DNA of 64,000 nt from Mercurialis annua (lineage: Eukaryota; Streptophyta; Magnoliopsida; Malpighiales; Euphorbiaceae), in NCBI RefSeq assembly GCF_937616625.2, contig NC_065571.1:28780201-28844200 (forward strand), given 5' to 3'. The notes beneath the pieces were generated by a model that saw nothing but the letters and a program-made list of their open reading frames with translations, did no database searches and was not told the origin of the DNA. The position numbers were made by a program, and so were the translations under genes. Below are positions 22,169-35,334 of this stretch, piece after piece. Each line of letters opens with the position of its first letter. Position 1 is the first letter of the stretch.

Positions 22169-25100
22169 GATGAAACACTTGGATTTATTTCGTAATGTTT
22201 GTAAACGTTTGGCTTAAATCACTAAAAAGGTGAAAAGTTCGCATTTGTTTCGTAATGTTTATAAACGTTTGGTGTAAATTGCTAAAAAGGTCAAACGCTT
22301 GTATTTGTTTCGTAACGTTTGTAAACGTTTGGCTTAATTTACTAAAAAGATGAAACGCTTTGTTTTGTTTCATAACATTTGTAAAGGTTTGGCTTAAATT
22401 GCTAAAAATGTGAAACGTTTGGATTTGTTTCGTAACGTTTTAAACGTTTTGTTTTGTTTCATAACATTGTAAACATTTGGCTTAAATCGCTAAACAGTGG
22501 AAACGTTTGGATTTGTTTCGTAACGTATGTAAACGTTTGGCTTAAATCGCTAAAAAGTTGAAACGTTTGGAATTGTTTCGTAATGTTTGTAAACTTTTGG
22601 CTTAAATCGCTAAATATGTGAAACGCTTGAATTTATTTTCTAACGTTTTAAACATTTGGCTGAAATCGCGAAAAAGGTAAAACGTTTGGATTTGTTTCGT
22701 AACGTTTATAAACGTTTGGCTTAAATTGCTATAAAGGTGACACGTTTGGATTTGTTTCATAACGTTTGTAAACGTTTGTCTTAAATCGCTAAAAAGGTGA
22801 AACGATTGGATTTGTTTCGTAACGTTTGCAAACGTTTTGCTTAAATCGATAATTAGGTGAAACATTTGGATTTGTTTCGTAACGTGTGTAAACGTTTGGC
22901 TTAAAGCGCTAAATAGGTGAAAGTGTTTGGATTTCTTTCATAACGTCTGTAAATGTTTGGCTTAAATCGCTAAAAAGGTGAAATATTTGGTTTTATTTCG
23001 TAACGTTTGTAAACGTTTTGCTTAAATCGCTAAAAAGGTGAAACTTTTGGATTTGTTTTTTAACGTTTGTAAACGTTTGTTTTAAAACGCTAAAAAGGTG
23101 AAATGTTTGGATTTGTTTTGTAACGTGTGTAAACGTTTGGCTTAAATCGCTAAAGAGGTGAAATATTTGGATTTAAATTGCTAAAAAGGTGAAACGCTTG
23201 GATTTGTTTCGTAGCGTTTGTAAACATTTTGCTTAAATCACTAAAAAGGTGAAACGTTTGGATTTGTTTCGTAACGTTTGTAAACGTTCGGCTTAAATAG
23301 CTAAAAAGGTGAAACGTTTGGTTTTGTTTCATAACGTTTGTAAATGTTAGACTTAAATTGCTAAAAAGGTGAAACGTTTGGATTTGTTTAATAACGTTTG
23401 TAAAACGATTGGTTTTGTTTCGTAATGTTTGCAAACCTTTGGCTTAAATCGCTAAAAATGTAAAACATTTGGATTTGTTTTTTAACGTTTTAACATTTTG
23501 GTTTTGTTTCATAATGTTTGTAAGCGTTTGCCTTAAATCGCTAAAAAGGTGAAACGATTGGATTTGTTTCGTAACGTTTGTAAATGTTTTGCTTAAATAG
23601 TAAATAGGTGAAACATTTGGATTTGTTTCGTAACCTTTGTAAACGTTTGGCTTCAATCGCTAAAAAGGTGAAACGTTTGGATTTTTTTCGTAACATTTGT
23701 AAACGTTTGGCTTAAATCGCTAATAAGGTGAAACGCTTGGATTTGTTTTGTAGCGTTTGTAAACTTTTGGCTTAAATCGCTAAAAAGGTTAAACGTTTGG
23801 ATTTGTTTCGTAACGTTTGTAAACGTTTGGCTTAAAGCGCTAATAGGGGAAACGTTTGGATTTGTTTCGTAACGTCTGTAAACGTTTGGCTTAAAGCGCT
23901 AAAAAGTTAAAACGCTTGTATTTGTTTCGTAACGTTTGTAAATGTTTTGCTTAAATTGCTAAAAAGGTGAAATGCTTAGATTTGTTTCGTAACGTTTGTA
24001 TACAATTGGCATAAATTGCTAAGAAGTTGAAACATTTGGATTTGTTTCATAACCTTTGTAAATGTTTGGCTTAAATCGCTAAAAAGGTAAAACGTTTGGA
24101 TTTGTTTCGTAATGTTTGTAAACGTTTGTCTTAAATCCCTAAAATGGTTTGGCTTAAATTGGTAAAAAGGTGAAACGCTTGGATTTGTTTCGCAACGTTT
24201 GTAAACGTTTGGCTAAAATTGATAAAAAGGTGAAACGTTTGGTTTTGTTTCGTAACATTTGAAAACGTTTGGCTTATATCGCTAAATATGTGAAACGTTT
24301 GAATTTGTTTCCTAACGTTTTAGATGTTTGGCTGAAATCGCGAAAAAGGTGAAACGTCTTGGTTCTGTTTCATAATGTTTGTAAGCGTTTGCCTTAAATT
24401 GCTAAAAAGGTGAAACAATTGGATTTTTTTCATAACGTTTGTAAATGTTTTGCTTAAATTGCTAAAAAGGTGAAACATTTGGATTTGTTTCGTAACCTTT
24501 GTAAACGTTCGGCTTAAATCACTAAATAGGTGAAACGTTTGGATTTCTTTCGTAACGTTTGTAAACTTTTGGCTTAAATCGCTAAAAAGGTGAAACGTTT
24601 GGATTTCTTTCGTATCGTTTGTAAACATTTGGCTTCAATCGCTAAAAGGTGAAACGTTTGGATTTGGTACGAAACGTTTATACACGTTGGGCATAAATCG
24701 CAAAAAAGGTGAAATGTTTGGATTTATTTCGTAACGTTTTAAACGTTTGGCTTAAATCACTTAAATGGGGAAACGTTTGGATTTGTTTCGTAACGTTTGT
24801 AAATGATTCGTTTATATTGCTAGAAAGGTGAAATGTTTGGTTTTGTTTCATAACGTGTGTAAACGCTCGACATAAATTGCTAAAGAGGTAAAACGTTTGG
24901 ATTTCTTTCGTAACGTTTATAAACGTTTGGCTTAAATTGCTAAAAAGGTGAAACGCTTGGATTTGTTTCGGAACGTTTGTAAACGTTCGGCTTAAATTAC
25001 TCAAAAATGTGAAACGCTTGGATTTGTTTCGGAACGTTTATAAACGTTTGGCTTAAATTGCTAAAAAGGCGAAACGCTTAGATTTGTTTCGTAACATTTG

Positions 25101-28100
25101 TAAACGTTTGGCTTAAATTGCGAAAAAGATGAAATGCTTGGTTTTGTTTTGTAACGTTTGTAAAGGTTTGGCATAAATCGCTAAAAATGTGAAACGTTTG
25201 GATTTGTTTCGTAACGGTTTAATGTTTGGTTTTATTTCGTATCGTTTGTAAGCTTTTGGCATAAATCGCTAACAAGGTGAAACGTTGGATTTGTTTCGTA
25301 ATGTTTGTAAACGTTTGGCTTAAATCTGTAAAAAGGCGGAATGTTATGATTTGTTTCGTAACGTTTGTACACGTTTGGATTAAATTGTTAAAAAGGTGAA
25401 AAGTTTGGATTTATTTCGTAATGTTTGTAAACGTTTGGCATAAATAGATAAAAAGGTGAAACATTTGGATTTGTTTCGTATTGTTTGTAAACGTTTGGCT
25501 TAGATCGCTAAAAAGGTGAAACGTTTAGATTTGTTTCGTAACCTTTGTAGACATTTGGCTTAAATTGCTATAAAGGTGAAACGCTTCTATTTGTTTTGTA
25601 GCGTTTATAAACGTTGGCTTATATTGCTAATAAGGAGAAACGCTTGCATTTGTTTCATAACATTTGTAAACGTTTGGTTTAAATTGCTAAAAAGGTGAAA
25701 CTTTTGGATTTATTTCGTAGCGTTTATAAACGTTTGGCTTAAATCGAAAAAAAGGAGAAACGTTTGGATTTGTTTTGGTAACCTTTGTAAACGTTTGGTT
25801 TAAATCACTAAAACGGTGAAACATTTGGATTTGTTTCGTAACGTTTGTAAACGTTTGGATTAAATTGCTAAAAAGGTGAAACGCTTGGATTTTTTTTTGG
25901 AACTTTTGTAAACGTTTGGCTTAAATTGCTAAAAATGTGAAACGCTTGGATTTGTTTCGTAACGTTTGGCTTAAATTGCTAAAAAGGTGAAACGCTTGGT
26001 TTTGTTTCGTAACGTATGTAAAGGTTTGGCATAAATCGCTAAATATGGGAAACGTTTGGATTTGTTTCGTAACGTTTGTAAAGGTTCGGCTTAAATCTCT
26101 AAAAATGTGAAACTTGGATTTGTTTCGTAACGTTTTAAATATTTGGTTTTATTTCGTAACATTTGTAAACGTTTGGCTTAAAGCGCTAAAATGGGAAAAC
26201 GTTTGGATTTTTGTCGTAACGTTTGTAAACGTTTGGCTTAAATTGCTAAAATGGGAAAACGTTTGGATTTTTGTCGTAACGTTTGTAAACGTTTGGCTTA
26301 AATTGCTAAAAAGGTGAAACACTTGGATTTGTTTAGTAACGTTTGTAAACATTTGGCTTAATTTACTAATAAGGTGAAACACTTGGATTTGTTTCGTAAC
26401 GTTTTAATAGTTTGGTTTATTTTGTAACGTTTGTAAACGTTTGGCTTATATCGCTAAAAAGGGGAAACGTTTGGATTTGTTTCATAATCTCTGTAAACGT
26501 TTGGCTTAAATTGCTAAAAAGGTGAAACACTTGGATTTGTTTGGTAACGTTTGTAAGCGTTTGGCTTAATTTACTATAAAGGTGAAACGCTTGGATTTGT
26601 TTCGTAACGTTTGTAAACGTTTGGCTTAAATTGCTAAAAAGGTAAAACGCTTGGATTTGTTTCGTAACGTTTGTAAACGTTTGGCTCGAATTGCTAAAAA
26701 GGTGAAACCTTTGGATTTGTTTCATAGCCTTTGTTAACGTTTGCCTTAAATCGCTAAAAAGGTGAAACATTTGGATTTTTTGCGTAAAGTTTGTAAACGT
26801 TTGGCTTCAATCGCTAATAAGGTCAAACATTTGGATTTGTTTCGTAACGTTTGTAAACATTTGGCAGAAATCGCTAAAAAGGTGAAATTTTTGGATTTCT
26901 TTGATAACGTTTTAAACATTTGGCTTAAATCGATAAAAAGAGGAAATGTTTGGGTTTGTTACGTAACGTTTGTAAACGTTTGGCATAAATTGCTAAAAAG
27001 GTGAAATGTTTGGTTTTGTTTCGTAACGTTTGTAAACGTTCGTCTTAAATCGCTAAAAAGAATAACATTTGGATTTGTTTCGTAACGTTTGTAAACGTTT
27101 GGTTTAAATTGCTAAAAAGGTGAAACGCTTGAATTTGTTTCGTAACGTTTGTAAACGTTTGGCTTAAATTGCTAAAAAGGAGAAACGTTTGGATTTGTTT
27201 CGTAACGTTTGTAAACGTTTGGCTTAAATTGCTAAAAAGGTGAAACGCTTGGATTTGTTTCGGAACGTTTGTTTGGCGTAAATTGCAAAAAAGATGAAAC
27301 GTTTGGTTTTCGTTTCGTAACGTTTGTAAACATTTGGCTTAAATTGTTAAGAAGGTGAAACATTTGGATTTATTTCATAACCTTTGTAAACTTTTGGCTT
27401 AAATCCTTAAAAAGGTGAACATTTTGGATTTGTTTTGTAACGTTTTAAACGTTTGTAAAGATTTGGCTTATATCGCTAAAATGTGAAACTTGGAGTTGTT
27501 TCGTAACGTTTTAAACATTTGGTTTTATTTCGTAGCATTTATAAACGTTTGGCATAAATCACTAAAATGGGGAAACGTTTGGATTTGTGTCGTAACGTTT
27601 GTAAAAGTTTGGTTTAAATTGCTAAAAAGGTGAAACGTTTGGATTTGTTTAGTAACGTTTGTAAACGTTTGGCTTAATTTACAAATAAGGTGAAACGCTT
27701 GAATTTGTTTCGTAATATTTTAATCGTTTGGTTTTATTTCGTAACGTTTGTAAACGTTTGGCTTAAATTGCTAAAAAGGTGAAACACTTGGATTTGTTTG
27801 GTAATGTTTGTAAGCGTTTGGCTTAATTTATTAAAAAGGTGAAACGCTTGGATTTGTTTCGTAACGTTTGTAAAGGTTTGGCTTAAATTGCTAAAAAGAT
27901 GAAACCTTTGGATTTGTTTCGTAAAGTTTGTAAACGTTTGGCTTAAATCGCCAAAAAGGTTAATCATTTGGATTTGTTTCGTAACGTTTGTAAATGTTTG
28001 GCAGAAATCGCTAAAAAGGTGAAATGTTTGGATTTGTTTGATAACGTTTTAAACGTTTGGTTGAAATCGATAAAATGGGGAAATGTTTGGATTTGTTACG

Positions 28101-30393
28101 TAACGTCTGTAAACGTTTGGTATAAATTGCTAAAAAGGTTAAATGTTTGGTTTTGTTTCGTAACGTTTGTAAACGTTCGACTTAAATTGCTAAAAAGGTG
28201 AAACGCTTGGATTTGTTTCGTAACGTTTGTAAACGTTTGGCTTAAATTGCTAAAAAGGTGAAACGCTTGGATTTGTTTTGTAACGTTTGTAAACGTTTGG
28301 CTTAAATTGCTAAAAAGGTGAAACGCTTGGATTTGTTTTGGAACGTTTGTTAACGTTTGGCGTAAATTGCAAAAAAGGTGAAACGTTTGGTTTTGTTTCG
28401 TAAGTTTGTAAACATTTGGCTTAAATTGCTAAAAATGTTAAACGTTTAGATTTGATTCATAACCTTTGTAAACGTTTGGCTTAAATCTCTAAAAAGGTGA
28501 AAAGTTTGGATTTTTCATAACGTTTGTAAAGGTTTGGCTTAAATTGCTAAAGCGGTGAAACGCTTTCTTTTGTTTCGGAACGTTTGTAAACGTTTGTCTT
28601 AAATTGCTAAAAAGGTGAAACGCTTGATTGGTTTCGTAACGTTTGTAAACGTTTGGCTTAAATTGCTAAAAAGGGGAAATGCTTGGTTTTGTTTCGTAAT
28701 GTTTGTAAAGGTTTGGCTTAAATTGCTAAAAAGGGGAAACGTTTGGATTTGTTTCGTAACATTTGTAAATGTATGGCTTAAGTCAGTATAAAGGCGAAAC
28801 ATTTGGATATATTTCGTAACGTTTGTAAACATTTGGCTTAAATCGCTAAAAAAGTGAAACGTTTGGATTTGCTTCTTAACGTTTGTAAACATTTGGCATA
28901 AATCGCTAAAAAGGTAAAACGTTTGGATTTATTTCGTATCGTTTGTAAAAATTTGGCTTAAATTGCTAAAAAGGTGAAACGTTTAGATTTGTTTCGTATT
29001 GTTTGTAAACGTTTGCTTTAAATCGCAAAAAGGGTGAAACATTGGATTTGTTTCGTAGCTTCTGTAAACGTTTGTCGTACATTGCTAATAAGGAGAAACA
29101 CTTGGATTTGTTTCGTACCGTTTGTAAACATTTGGCTTATATTTTTAAAAAGGTGAAACGTTTTGATTTGTTTCGTAGCGTTTGGCTTAAATGGCTAAAA
29201 AAAGTGAAACGTTTGGATTTTTTTGAAGCGTTTGTAAACGTTTTTCTTAAATCGCAAAAAAGGTGAAACATTTGGATTTGTTTCGTAGAATTTGTAAACG
29301 TTTGGCTTAAATTGCTAATAAGGGGAAACGCTTGGATTTGTTTCATAACGTTTGTAAACGTTTGGCTTAAATTTCCAAAAAGGTGAAACGTTCGGATTTG
29401 TTTCGTATCGTTTATAAACGTTTGGCTTAAATCGCTAAAAAGGAGAAACGTTTGGATTTGTTTCGTAATGTTTGTAAACATTTGGTTTAAATCGCTAAAA
29501 AGGGGAAACGTTTGGATTTGTTTCGTAACGTTTGTAAACGTTTGGCTTAAATTGCTAAAAAGGTGAAACACTTGGATTTCTTTCGGAACATTTGTAAACG
29601 TTTGGCTTAAATTGCTAAAAAAGTGAAATGCTTGGATTTGTTTCGTAACGTTTGTAAACGTTTGGCTTAAATTGCTAAAAAGGTGAAACGCTTGGTTTAT
29701 TTCGTAACGTTTGTAAAGGTTTGGCACAAATTGCTAAAAATGTGAAACGTTTTTATTTGTTTCGTAACGTTTGTAAAAGTTTGGCTTAAAACGCTAAAAA
29801 TATGTAACTTGGATTATTTTCGTAATGTTTTAAACATTTGGTTTTATTTCGTAACATTTGTAAACGTTTGGCTTAAATCGCTAAAATGGGGAAACGTTTG
29901 GATTTGTGTCTTAACGTTTGTAAACGTTTGGCTTAAATTGCGAAAAAGGTGAAATGCTTGGATATGTTTAGAAACGTTTGTAAATGTTTGGCTTAATTTA
30001 CTAATAAGGTTAAACGCTTGGATTTGTTTCGTAACATTTTAATTATTTTGTTTTATTTCGTAACGTTTGTAAATATTTGGCTTATATTGTTAAAAAGGGG
30101 AAACTTTTGGATTCGTTTCATAACCTTTGTAAACGTTTGGCTTAAATTGCCAAAAAGATGAAACACTTGGATTTGTTTCGTAACGTTTGTAAACATTTCG
30201 CTTAATTTACTAAAAAGGTGAAACGCTTGGATTTGTTTCGTAACGTTCGTAAATGTTTGACTTAAATTGCTAAAAAGGTAAAACGCTTGGATTTGTTTCG
30301 TAACGTTTGTAAACGTTTGGCTTAAATTGCTAAAAAGGTGAAACCTTTGGATTTGTTTCATAACCTTTGTAAACGTTCAGCTTAAATCGCTAA
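22169..30393. repeat. 60-bp satellite array, block 2
   Basis: Same 60-bp unit as block 1. Two linked monomer types are clear: one with AAATCGCT and GAAACGTTTGG, another with AAATTGCT and GAAACGCTTGG. Diagnostic variants recur in order: GTGAAACTTGG followed by a half-unit duplication at 26101, 27477 and 29796; GCAGAAATCGC at 26863 and 28000; GGCGTAAATTGCAAAA at 27275 and 28359. These mark higher-order copies. The segment 24640-26100 is a diverged copy of 49360-50650 in block 4. Confidence 0.95.
24640..26100. repeat. Higher-order segment shared with block 4 (copy at 49360-50650)
   Basis: Shared rare words in the same order in both copies: GGATTTGGT(A/T)CGAAACG, TTGCTAGAAAGGTGAAATG or its near form, GCTAAAGAGGTAAAACG, GGATTTCTTTCG, AAATTACTCAAAA, and GCTTCTATTT (25583 and 50099), ending at the GTGAAACTTGG-type unit (26101 and 50653). 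This many linked variants cannot arise independently. Confidence 0.75.
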
Positions 30394-30972
30394 TGTCACG
30401 ACCCATTTTTATGAATCGTGACCGGCGCTAGGATATGGGTAATGTAGTACCAACACCCGTAGCTAGCCTTTCTTATATCATACAATTCGATTAAACTTGC
30501 AGAAAACCAATGCTTGGGGGCAACCGAGACTTCTGCCTAATTTTAACAGTTAATATATCATACTTATTCAATTCCGAGTCTAAAATAGATATAGCATAAA
30601 CCAATGTAAATAATGTATCATGCCAAAGCAATATATCCAGTCGAACCAATCCGACAAACAACTATAATAAACATAAAGACGTCTAGTCAACTACTGCGGT
30701 CTGAGAATAAAATAGTTTGATAGTTCTACTAAAATAAATGGAACCTCCGTGGAAAAGTAAATGCGGAGATCACCAGACTCTCTCAGATCATAACCCTGGG
30801 AAAAATTGGGAAAACAACGGGGTCAAATACACTTAGATGAGTTTATACTACTATCTACATTTATTAAGCGGAAAACCTTTAAAACCGTTTAAAACATTTA
30901 ATAACGATATTAGGAATAATAGTTGGAACCATAACCACAATTCTAAATAAATAACATAATCCAATAGGTCTG

Positions 30973-31105
30973 GTCCCGAGAGCTGAGCTACACCGAGTTA
31001 CCACTGACCACACTTTTTCCATATCCAGAGTCCCGAGAGCTGTGCTACACCGAGTTACTCTATTTGGTCCCGAGAGCAATGCTCACACCGAGTTACCACA
31101 TTTCC
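30973..31105 (-). repeat. LTR-internal short repeats (ACTCGGTGT / CTCTCGGGAC words)
   Basis: Three copies of a ~30-bp module combining GTAACTCGGTGT and CTCTCGGGAC (read on the LTR strand). The same repeats occur in the other family-B LTRs at about 6174-6290 and 37214-37333. Confidence 0.7.
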
Positions 31106-31797
31106 ATATATACCTTATTACCGGTGCGCACGCAGTCCTAATGATGCCCATTAGGTAGCATGTTCCAACTAGAAGCCATAATATAAAAACGGTTCGCAAT
31201 ATACGTACAGTATACATATTTATTATTAAAATAACAATTTACTTAATAATGCGGTAAATAGTAAGTACAAACTCATTGCTTGCTAATCCACGTGATAACC
31301 GGCAAGCAACTAATCCTGGTTCGCCTCTGAAGCACGAACAGTAGACGGGTCTAGACAAATAAAATAATTATTAAAAACAGACCCTAACTCTAGAGAGTAC
31401 TAGACACCACATAGGACTAGCACAAATAACACGTCAGAATAAAACAAGTCAGAACACATAAAAATACCCAATAGGTAATAAAGCCCAACTAATAAAAGTT
31501 TATTGAGTTCTTGCTTAAAATCCGATTTACAAATATTATTTAATAATCTTTAAATAATAATTAATTTCCAAATAGTGGGTTAGCCGAGTTACCAATAACT
31601 ACCAAGCTAACCTTACTTGTCGGGTGATCCAAGTCTAACCTGACTCAAAACGTTTATCAAATATAAACCCGAGTTTATATTTATAAAATAATTCGATAAA
31701 ATAATAATATATTTTAAAAGCAGAATTCAATATCTTCGATTGCAAGTAACCCAAGTTACAACCCAAAAATCTAACCATTTTAAGTTTATAAAAGTTT

Positions 31798-31878
31798 AGG
31801 GACTAAACTGTACTTTAGCCAATTAGGGACTAAACTGTACTTTAGCCAATTAGGGACTAAATTGTACTTTAGCCAATT
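31798..31878. repeat. 27-bp tandem repeat, three copies, inside LTR
   Basis: Units start at 31798, 31825 and 31852, each AGGGACTAAA(C/T)TGTACTTTA followed by GCCAATT. The plus-strand element B LTR carries the corresponding repeat at 36424-36504, so it is an inherited LTR feature. Confidence 0.85.
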
Positions 31879-32959
31879 TGATATTTGAAATCAAATTAAT
31901 TACTTTTGTTTATAATTAAAACAAAATATAAAGTTACTAACCAAAAACTTAATTAAATAAGTTTTAAAACGTTTAAGAACTAAATTGTAATTTAGCCAAT
32001 TTATACCAAATCAAAATTCGAAATTAAATATAATTACCCGAGTAATTATATTAGCTTAATTTATAAATAACTATCGTTTTAAATATTTAAATTATAAATC
32101 AAAATAAAATCCAAGTTATTAGTTAAAGTTTAACATTAAGGATTTATTTGATTTGAGCTAAACATTTAGGTGATCAAAATTAGCAATTAACCATCTTCTC
32201 TATTTTAAAACCCAACAACCCGCCTAACACAACAATTCACCAACCACCATTTTTTTGTTACTGAACCTAATCTTAAACAAAAACAACTTAAAATCACAAA
32301 CCACTTAGAGCGTGATCATATGGCATAGATACAACCCATAAACTCAACTGAGGCAAACCACCAAACATTAAAAATGTTAACAGCAATAAGAATTTAGAAT
32401 CGGCAATAACGAATCAAGGACCGGAACGATGGTACAAACTCAATCCGTAAGCTTTAGCTATTAACCACTACTCATACCAATGGATTCATAGCCATTAAAC
32501 AAGAAACATCATGGACAAAAGAAAAAGAAATAATCGGCAGTAACTCAAAGAAACGAAACAGAGTATATATATCAACTCAAAACGATAACCATACGGCGAT
32601 TGAAACGGGATCGATAGCGTACCGTTTAGCGTAAACGAGATAGGAGAAAGTAGGGAATTGGGTCTAGAACGTCTGAGATTAAGCGGAATCAATTTCGATC
32701 TAGAAACGAGAGAGAACGATCAAAAATACGGAATGCCGCTCAAAACCAAAACTGAAATCTGAATACAAACTTACCGATGATTTTCCTTGAACTTTGAGAG
32801 GGATTTTGATCAACGAATTCTCAGCGAAAACGGAAAAGAATGATTGCTATGGTTTCTTTGTTGAATGGAGAGTGAATTAGGGTTGTGATTTTGGTATTTA
32901 AGTAGGTCGATTAGGTTAAAAACGAAAGACAAAACTGCCCCCTCCCTCGGTGTATTAAT

Positions 32960-33097
32960 TCTCGAACGAGACCAGCAAATTTGAGGCTGGGTCTCATACG
33001 AGACCTTGAAGTCTCGTACGAGACTTCACCATTTCGAATCAGGTCTCTTTTGAGACCTGATTCGAAAGGTGTGGTTCAACCCTTTTGGTTGAACCAC
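32960..33097. promoter_or_regulatory. U3 hairpin cluster of solo LTR
   Basis: Five inverted repeats in 138 bp. 32960-32971 TCTCG-AA-CGAGA; 32990-33005 GGTCTC/GAGACC; 33009-33026 AAGTCTCGTACGAGACTT, a perfect 18-bp palindrome; 33032-33067 with perfect 16-bp arms beginning TTTCGAATCAGG and a TTTT loop; 33071-33097 with 11-bp arms GTGGTTCAACC/GGTTGAACCAC and a CTTTT loop. They lie 110-250 bp from the LTR start, in U3. Function is unknown. Confidence 0.65.
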
Positions 33098-33208
33098 AAC
33101 CCGAACCGAAGTATCTTTAATTCAAAATAGTCACGAATCGAACCACAAAACCGGAAAAATTACCGGAAAGATTAAAAATAATAATTTAAAATTTTACGGG
33201 ATATTACA

Positions 33209-35060
33209 TAAAAAGGTGAAACGTTTGGATTTGTTTCGTAACGTTTGTAAACGTCTGGCTTCAATCGCTAAAAAGGTTAAACGTTTGGATTTGTTTCGTA
33301 ATGTTTGTAAACGTTTAGCAGAAATCGCTAAAAAGGTGAAATGTTTGAATTTGTTTGATAACGTTTTAAACGTTGGGCTTAAATCGATAACATGGAAAAA
33401 TGTTTGGATTTGTTACGTAACGTTTGCAAATGTTTCGCATAAATTGCTAAAAAGGTGAAATGTTTTGTTTTATTTTGTAACGTCTGTAAACGTTTGGCTT
33501 AATTCGCTAAAAAGGAGAAACATTTTGATTTGTTTTGTAACGTTTGTAAACGTTTGACTTAAATTGTTAAAAAGGTGAAACACTTGGATTTGTTTCGTAA
33601 CGTTTGTATACGTTTGGCTTAAATTGCTAAAAAGGTGAAACGCTTGGATTTGTTTTGTAACGTTTGTAAACGTTTGGCTTAAATTGCTAAAAAGGGGAAA
33701 CGCTTGGATTTGTTTTGGAACGTTTGTTAACGTTTGGCGTAAATTGCAAAAAAGGTGAAACGTTTGGTTTGTTTCGTAACGTTTGTTAACATTTCGCCTA
33801 AATTGCTAAAAAAGGTGAAACGTTTGGATTTATTTCATAACCTTTGTAAACCTTTGGCTTAAATCTCTAAAAAGGTGAAAAGTTTGGATTTTTTCAAAAC
33901 GTTTGTAAACGTTTGGCTTAAATTGCTAAAAAGGTGAAACGCTTGATTGGTTTGCAACGTTTGTAAACGTTTGGCTTAAATTGCTAAAAAGGTGAAACGC
34001 TTGATTGGATTTGTAACGTTTGTAAACGTTTGGCTTTAACTGCTAAAAAGGGGAAATGCTTTGTCTTGTTTCGTAACGTTTGTAAAGGTTTGTCTTAAAT
34101 CGCTAAAAAAGTGAAACGTTTGGATTTGTTTCGTAACGTTTTAAACATTTGGTTTTGTTTCGTAAAGTTTGTAAACTTTTGGTTTAAATCGCTAGAAAGG
34201 GGAAACATTTGCATTTATTTTGTAACGTTTGTAAACGATTTGGATTTGTTTTGTTACTTTTGTAAACGTTTGGCTTAAATCGCTAAAAAGGGAAAACGTT
34301 TGGATTTGTTTCGTAATGTTTGTAAACGTTTGGCATAAATCGCTAAAAAGGGGAAACGTTTGGATTTGTTTCGTATCGTTTGGAAACTTTTGGCTTAAAT
34401 CGCTAAAAATGCGAAACGTTTTGATTTGTTTCGTATCGTTTGTAAACGTTTGGCTTAGATCGCAAAAAAGGTAAACATTTGGATTTGTTTCGTAGCGTTT
34501 GTAAACGTTTGGCTTAAATTGCTAATAAGGAGAAACGATTGGATTTGTTTCATAACGTTTGTAAACGTTTGGCTTAAATTGCTAAAAAGGGAAAACGTTT
34601 AGATTTGTTTCGTAGCGTTTGTAAACGTTTGACTTAAATGGCTAAAAAGATTAAACTTTTGGATTTGTTTTCTACTGTTTGTAAACGTTTGGCTTAAAAC
34701 TCTAAAAAGGTGAAACGTTTGGATTTGGGATTAAATTGCTAAAAAGGTGAAACGCTTGGATTTGTTTTGGAATGTTTGTAAACGTTTGGCTTAAATTGGT
34801 AAAAAGGTGAAACACTTGGATTTATTTCGTAATGTTTGTAAACGTTTGGCTTATATAGCAAAAAAGGTGAAACGCTTTGTTTTGTTTCGTAACGTTTTTA
34901 AAGAATTGGCTTAAATAGCTAAAATGTGAAATGTTTGGATTTGTTTTGTAGCATTTTAAAAGTTTGGTGTTGTTTTGTAACATTTGCAAACGTTTGGCTT
35001 AAATCGCTAAAAAGGGGTAACGTTTGGATTTGTTTCGTAACGTTTGTAAACGTTTGGCTT
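33209..35060. repeat. 60-bp satellite array, block 3
   Basis: Same unit as the other blocks. The variants GCAGAAATCGC (33317) and GGCGTAAATTGCAAAA (33736) are 419 bp apart, as in block 4 (47400 and 47819). The preceding marker of that higher-order copy is at 29796, on the other side of the solo LTR. Blocks 2 and 3 are therefore one array split by the insertion. Confidence 0.95.
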
Positions 35061-35235
35061 TGTAATATCCCGTAAAATTTTACATTTATTTTTCGATAAT
35101 TTCCGACAATTTTCCGGTTGTTTTGAAGTAACTTCGATGATAGCGGTTTGATTCGAGTTGGTTCGGGATTGGGGTTGATCTAGGTTCAACCATTTTAATT
35201 TTTATTTTTAAAAAACAAAAAAAAATGGAAGACAA

Positions 35236-35334
35236 ATTCTCGTTCGAGAATTTTATGATTCTCGAACGAGAATCTTGTTGGGGGCCTGGTCTCGAACTTG
35301 AACGGGAATCAGGCCTGAAAGGCTATTCCCGTTC
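35236..35334. promoter_or_regulatory. U3 hairpin cluster of element B 5' LTR
   Basis: ATTCTCGTTCGAGAAT (35236-35251) is itself a 7-bp-arm hairpin around TT and is fully complementary to 35258-35273, giving a 16-bp stem with a TTTATG loop. A second stem pairs GAACGGGAAT (35300-35309) with ATTCCCGTTC (35325-35334). In the 3' LTR the second stem is longer (14 bp) and a third hairpin GGTCTCG-TT-CGAGACC is kept; it is deleted here. Confidence 0.6.

Larger units (their letters stand above)
30394..33208 (-). mobile_element. Solo LTR, family B, full length
   Basis: It begins (plus strand) TGTCACGACCC, the complement of the LTR end GGGTCGTGACA, and finishes GGGATATTACA, the complement of the LTR start TGTAATATCCC. 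Its length of 2815 bp compares with 2868 bp for the element B 5' LTR. Satellite abuts both ends with no internal retrotransposon sequence, so it is a solo LTR left by LTR-LTR recombination. The flanks read CGCTAA before and TAAAAAGG after, which rebuild the normal unit word CGCTAAAAAGG if three bases (TAA) are duplicated. Gypsy elements usually give five. Open frames inside, such as 30879-31079 and 32495-32692, are not considered genes. Confidence 0.92.
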
